Shown here: piece after piece, positions 60,310-64,000 of the stretch
How positions within the stretch are numbered: the first letter of the stretch is position 1
Layout: every line of letters begins with the position of its first letter
From: Chiua virens
Taxonomy: Eukaryota > Basidiomycota > Agaricomycetes > Boletales > Boletaceae
Length of the DNA: 64,000 bases
Direction: 5' to 3'
Assembly: GCA_019787685.1 (NCBI GenBank)
Contig: JAHNUO010000031.1
Location: 270,378-334,377 of the forward strand
Position numbers and translations under genes: made by a program
Notes under the pieces: generated by a model
What the model was told of the DNA's origin: nothing
Databases searched by the model: none
The model's input: only the letters and a program-made list of their open reading frames with translations

Positions 60310-61617
60310 TCATGCCTCATCCACTTTGCCTATGGTGGCAATGTACCATCATGATTCAAGTTGACCACCTGGCAGGGCAGTACTAATGCCTGCCACCGAG
60401 AGGACCTTCAAGTGGAGATTAACTGCAGTGAAGCAAGAGTAACTTACATAAATACAAGTGATCACTAGTGGGAGGCTCAGGAGATGGCATACAAACCAAC
60501 AAGGATAGGATATGCCAGTGGCCCAGTGACTACATTAGCACAGATGACAACCCTTGAAAAAGATTAACATGAGGTCCAGAGACTCAGAGTAGTACTGCTC
60601 ACAAGAATGAGGACATGTTCAAGTTAGTACCAGACATATGCAATGAATCAGAAAAGACTTGCAAATGTGGGCAGTTTGACAGTGTTTACATAAAAGTCCA
60701 GTCTGCCAGTGGTCTGCTGGTTTCAAGTTCAAGTTTTGGCCTTTTCAGAAGAGGAAACTGGACTGGACTCAGCCTGAGATAGCCTGAGCTTTGAACCATA
60801 GCTTGTGAGAGATAGATGAAATGTAGTACTACCCATTCAGAAGCACTTCCCACAAATTTTCAGAGTTTTACTTATTTTATTTTATTTTTATGACTGAATC
60901 TACATTGATACTCATCCTTTATGTACATATTTGTCCTAATTCATTTCCACTACTTTAAGTCTACTTACAGTACAATGAACTTTCCAATACATTTTCATAT
61001 GCAATATGGCCCTATGGGCACCCCTGGACCCATCCAACCAAGGGTGTTTTATGTAGCTCAATACATTTCAGTCAAATTTGAGCCCAGGTTTATAATACAA
61101 AAAGTAAGACAGAAAATAATGTCAGATACTTTTACATGATAAGCATAGTAATAGTAGCATCAATCAGAAGGCAACCTGCCAGTAAATGTCAGCGTGTCAG
61201 TGGAGAAGAGGGTCTACCAAGGGGTCTACACTCTAACGACTCCTATGCCATATTTTGAACATATTTTAGGAAAGGATAGTCAGGCACTTAATGAGAGGCT
61301 CCTGGGAATCTGCAATGAGGCAATGGAGCACATGTGAATACATGTATTAAAGTCTCCAATAACTTATTAACTGTTCTGAGTCAAAAGTACCTAAGACAAG
61401 ATTATGACATAACTTCACTGTCCTTGATCTCTCCCTGCTTGTGCTTCTGATATATTGCAGATATGGATGGGTGGTACCTGGGAATGTAGTTCTCAAAGCC
61501 ATATGTCCACTAGTTTCAAGACTATGAATATATTTTCTAGTTTCAGCCCCATTTGTGTTTATGGCCTCATAGAACCTCCTCAAACTTTATTTAAATGGTG
61601 GGAATAATGTATTATGA
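60310..61617. other. CpG-poor, AT-richer stretch beside a transposon
   Basis: From about 60310 the base use changes: CG dinucleotides become rare and TG/CA frequent, unlike the gene-bearing part. There is no coding frame. It may be an old, mutated transposon or a neighbour affected by the same mutation process. Confidence 0.5.
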
Positions 61618-61619
61618 TA

Positions 61620-64000
61620 CAGTTGAACCTCTTGTAACCCATGCCAGGTATAACCCATATCCTCCTACAACCCATACATTTTTGGATTTCCTGAGTTTAT
61701 TTGCAGTGATTTCACGACCATAGCCCATAATCCATAACCCATATGTTGTGTCAGAAATACCTGAATGATGACCAATTTCTGTAACATGATGATGTCGAAA
61801 TTCACTTGTGAGACCATCCCAGGCCCCCCATTATGGCACTGACTCTCAAGATTCTTCAGAATAGCTTGGGAAAGCTTCAACATCAAGTACAAGATCAGAA
61901 AGCAAAGCTTGAAGTTGAGCTGAAGGCTAGCAAACCTATATCTGACACTGACCAGGGATGGTTGGATGGCACTGGGAATCTGGTGGATGAAGTGTGCATC
62001 CTCAACACCTTGACCCACACATCTGAGTCAGACTATGAGCAAGCATTTGCGAGCCTGAATTCACATGACAAGTCTATTGTGGAGAAGCTGGAGAAGCTCA
62101 CTGGCAATTCAAACAAGCAAATGTACAGTTGCCATGTAATCTTAGATTGATGAGCCATGCTAACTCCAATTATAGGTCCAGAGCATTCTGTGAAAAGCTC
62201 CAGTGATGGCCACCACCCTCAGGAAAAAAAGGCTGAAAAGAAAGCTCAGTTTACACAGAAGGAAAATGCAACCTTAGTGCAGAGGATCAAGATCCTTGAC
62301 TGGCACCATGCAAATGGGAAAAATTAGCGGAAGATGGCAGAACATTTTGATCAAATCTATCCAAATCTTCAGCTCAAACAACTGAAGGTATCAGATTGGT
62401 GCAAGAACAAAAGCAAGTTCTGAGCTGAATATGAACATAGCAGTGGTGTGGATCACTCTGCCAAATGAGTCTGCCAGACACAATACCCTGAGGTCACAGA
62501 AATGCTCAGCTTGTGGGTATCCAAGGCGATGGCTGATGGCATTCTTCTCACTGGAGAGATCCTTTGCCAAAAATGGAGTGTTTGCTGAGCTGGTCAGTGT
62601 GCCAGATGATGAATGACTTAACCTTAGCAATGGATGGTTAGATTGGTACAAGGCACAGACTGGATTGAAGGAATTTAAATGCCATGGTGAAGGTGAGTCT
62701 GTAGCCTCAGACATGATTAAAAGGAACAACATCGCATACAAGACCTTGTTGACAAGTATGGGTATCAGCAGCATGATATCTTTAACACTGATGAAACCTT
62801 GTTGTTCTATGCATATGTGTATTGACTCATTTATTTCAAATCAGAACTCAAAATTGATTAGGTTACCTCCTGATCGTGGCCTCTCTGACAAACAGCAGTT
62901 GGGGATCAAAGGAAACAAGGTTTGCCTCACATACCTGTTCACAATAAACACAGATGGCTTAAAAAAACTGGATCCGATGGTCATCGGAAAAGCATATGTA
63001 CAAGCCCTGTGCTTTCAATGGCAAGACTGGCTTGCAGCTTGGTTTCTATATCAGAACAATGCCAGGCCTGGATGATGGGCTTGCTCTACCAGGAGTGGTG
63101 TTGGATTGGGATAAGAAGTTGTGAGCTGAGGGGAGAAAGATTCTTCTCTTACAGGACAATTTCTCAGGCCACGTAGTTCCCAATACCCTCATCAAATACA
63201 TGTCGAAAACTTCACACCAACCTCATGGTGCATGTGCAGCCCAACGACCAGGGCATTCATTGCTTCAAAGTGCATTACCACACCAAGTTCACCCACTGCG
63301 CCATTGATCATATGAAGCAGACATTACACCATCCAATATCTATGTAATTGACCAACTTGAAGCCATGCGAATGGCTCAGGATGCATGGAAAGAAGTTGAC
63401 ACTATGACCATTTGAAACTGCTGGCAAAAGGCTGGCATTTTACCCAACCAGCTGGAACCTCCACCTCACAAACAACTTGCACTGCCAATCTCATTGCTCA
63501 TCCATGTGACCAACTTGGACTCAAATGCTACAGGTACAACCAATGAAACCGAGGCACATCAAATCATTGCCACTGCTTTGGATGAACTTGAGGCCACTGG
63601 GGCACTGGAGCATTCCAACCAGATGGATATTGCAGAATTTCTCAATCCAGTGATTGAGACTCATAACATTTTCAGCGCAGCTGACCAGGACATCTTTGAG
63701 TGTGTCATGGAGGTCAAGAAGTTGATGCTTTGGGAGCATGATGATGGACCCAGTGATGGTGATGATGTCAACACTGTAGGCAAACCAATTCTGGCACATT
63801 GTGAGGCACTCCAGGCCACTTTGATTCTCAAGAAGTATCTCAGTACTTTCAATGATGATTTGCCATTTGCCCACAGGCTGGAGGTGGTGTTGGGCTCATT
63901 TGGATGGCAGACTTGGGTGGTCAAGATGCACAGCATGAAGGAAACAAAAGTAATGGACTTTTTTACTCTTGGATAGTTTCATTTAAAGTTGTCCTCAAGT
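61620..64000 (+). mobile_element. Pogo/Tigger-type transposon, cut by the window end
   Basis: The left end begins CAGTTGAACCTCTTGTAACC after a TA (61618-61619), close to the ends of the 53426 element. Subterminal aacccata words recur (61637-61745). It carries a transposase gene in the family order, ending past the window. CG dinucleotides are almost absent, and the coding part has many stops. Confidence 0.85.
61833..63976 (+). pseudogene. Heavily mutated pogo/Tigger transposase
   Basis: Order: a coiled-coil leader (MALTLKILQNSLGKLQHQVQ), the HTH region (RIKILDWHHANGKN, stop, RKMAEHFDQIYPNLQLKQLK, VSDWCKNKSKF), CENP-B-like HTH (GWLDWYKAQTGLKEFKCHGE), the DDE core (IFNTDETLLFYA in a shifted frame, LPPDRGLSDKQQLGIKGNKV, LLLQDNFSGH, VQPNDQG), then MDIAEFLNPVIETHNI. 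Stops arise mainly as TGA or TAG where Arg or Gln is expected. At least four frame changes are also seen. The catalytic Asp positions survive as a trace only. Confidence 0.85.

Overview
The window is nuclear DNA of a filamentous basidiomycete fungus, most likely an Agaricomycete. The genes are broken by many short introns (mostly 45-65 bases, GT..AG). The gene families are fungal housekeeping ones (NEO1, CHO2, CAR2, NST1, QCR2) plus families expanded in Agaricomycetes (F-box/LRR, DUF2235 with helical repeats, DUF3638/DUF3645). I lean towards a Rhizoctonia-like (Ceratobasidiaceae) genome, but only from memory of family content. All exon joins were made by eye; where I give exact borders, the reading phase closes across every junction.

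Layout. 1-735: 3' end of a cytochrome bc1 core 2 gene (QCR2). 1236-3000: F-box/LRR-type gene. 3211-3850: two fossil fragments of the neighbouring genes. 4113-8643: NEO1-type phospholipid flippase with 16 exons. 9017-17009: a large inverted duplication (arms about 3.6 and 3.3 kb, spacer about 1.1 kb) whose arms each carry one intact copy of a 202-residue ABM-like gene. 18323-22369: DUF2235 gene with a helical-repeat tail, apparently decayed. 23044-27538: NST1. 28690-38985: 3' part of a DUF3638/DUF3645 gene, dead by point lesions and split by two DNA transposons: a hAT element (29862-33537, 8-base target duplication) and a pogo/Tigger element (33792-37501, TA duplication). 38895-39550: unassigned minus-strand reading frame. 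40641-41124: decayed Kre9-like secreted protein gene. 41499-45499: CHO2. 45950-48101: CAR2. 48360-50342: DHHC palmitoyltransferase. 50585-50893: small Rpp14/Pop5-like gene. 51030-52233: DCN1. 53426-54150: internally deleted pogo element. 55150-56004: conserved fungal protein of unknown role. 56583-57441: MPP6-like gene. 57442-61617: no gene recognised. 61620 to the end: a third, heavily mutated pogo element that runs out of the window.

The intact genes are unrelated housekeeping functions: membrane lipid asymmetry (NEO1), phosphatidylcholine synthesis (CHO2), ornithine catabolism (CAR2), protein palmitoylation, cullin neddylation (DCN1) and RNA processing (Rpp14-like, MPP6). The accessory interest lies in genome dynamics: the inverted duplication, a decayed tandem duplication at 1.2-8.6 kb, a gene hit by two cut-and-paste transposons, and a recurrent C-to-T signature (CGA to TGA stops, CpG loss) suggesting a methylation- or RIP-like process on repeats. 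I found no tRNA, rRNA or CRISPR, and no clear case of an undescribed molecular system.
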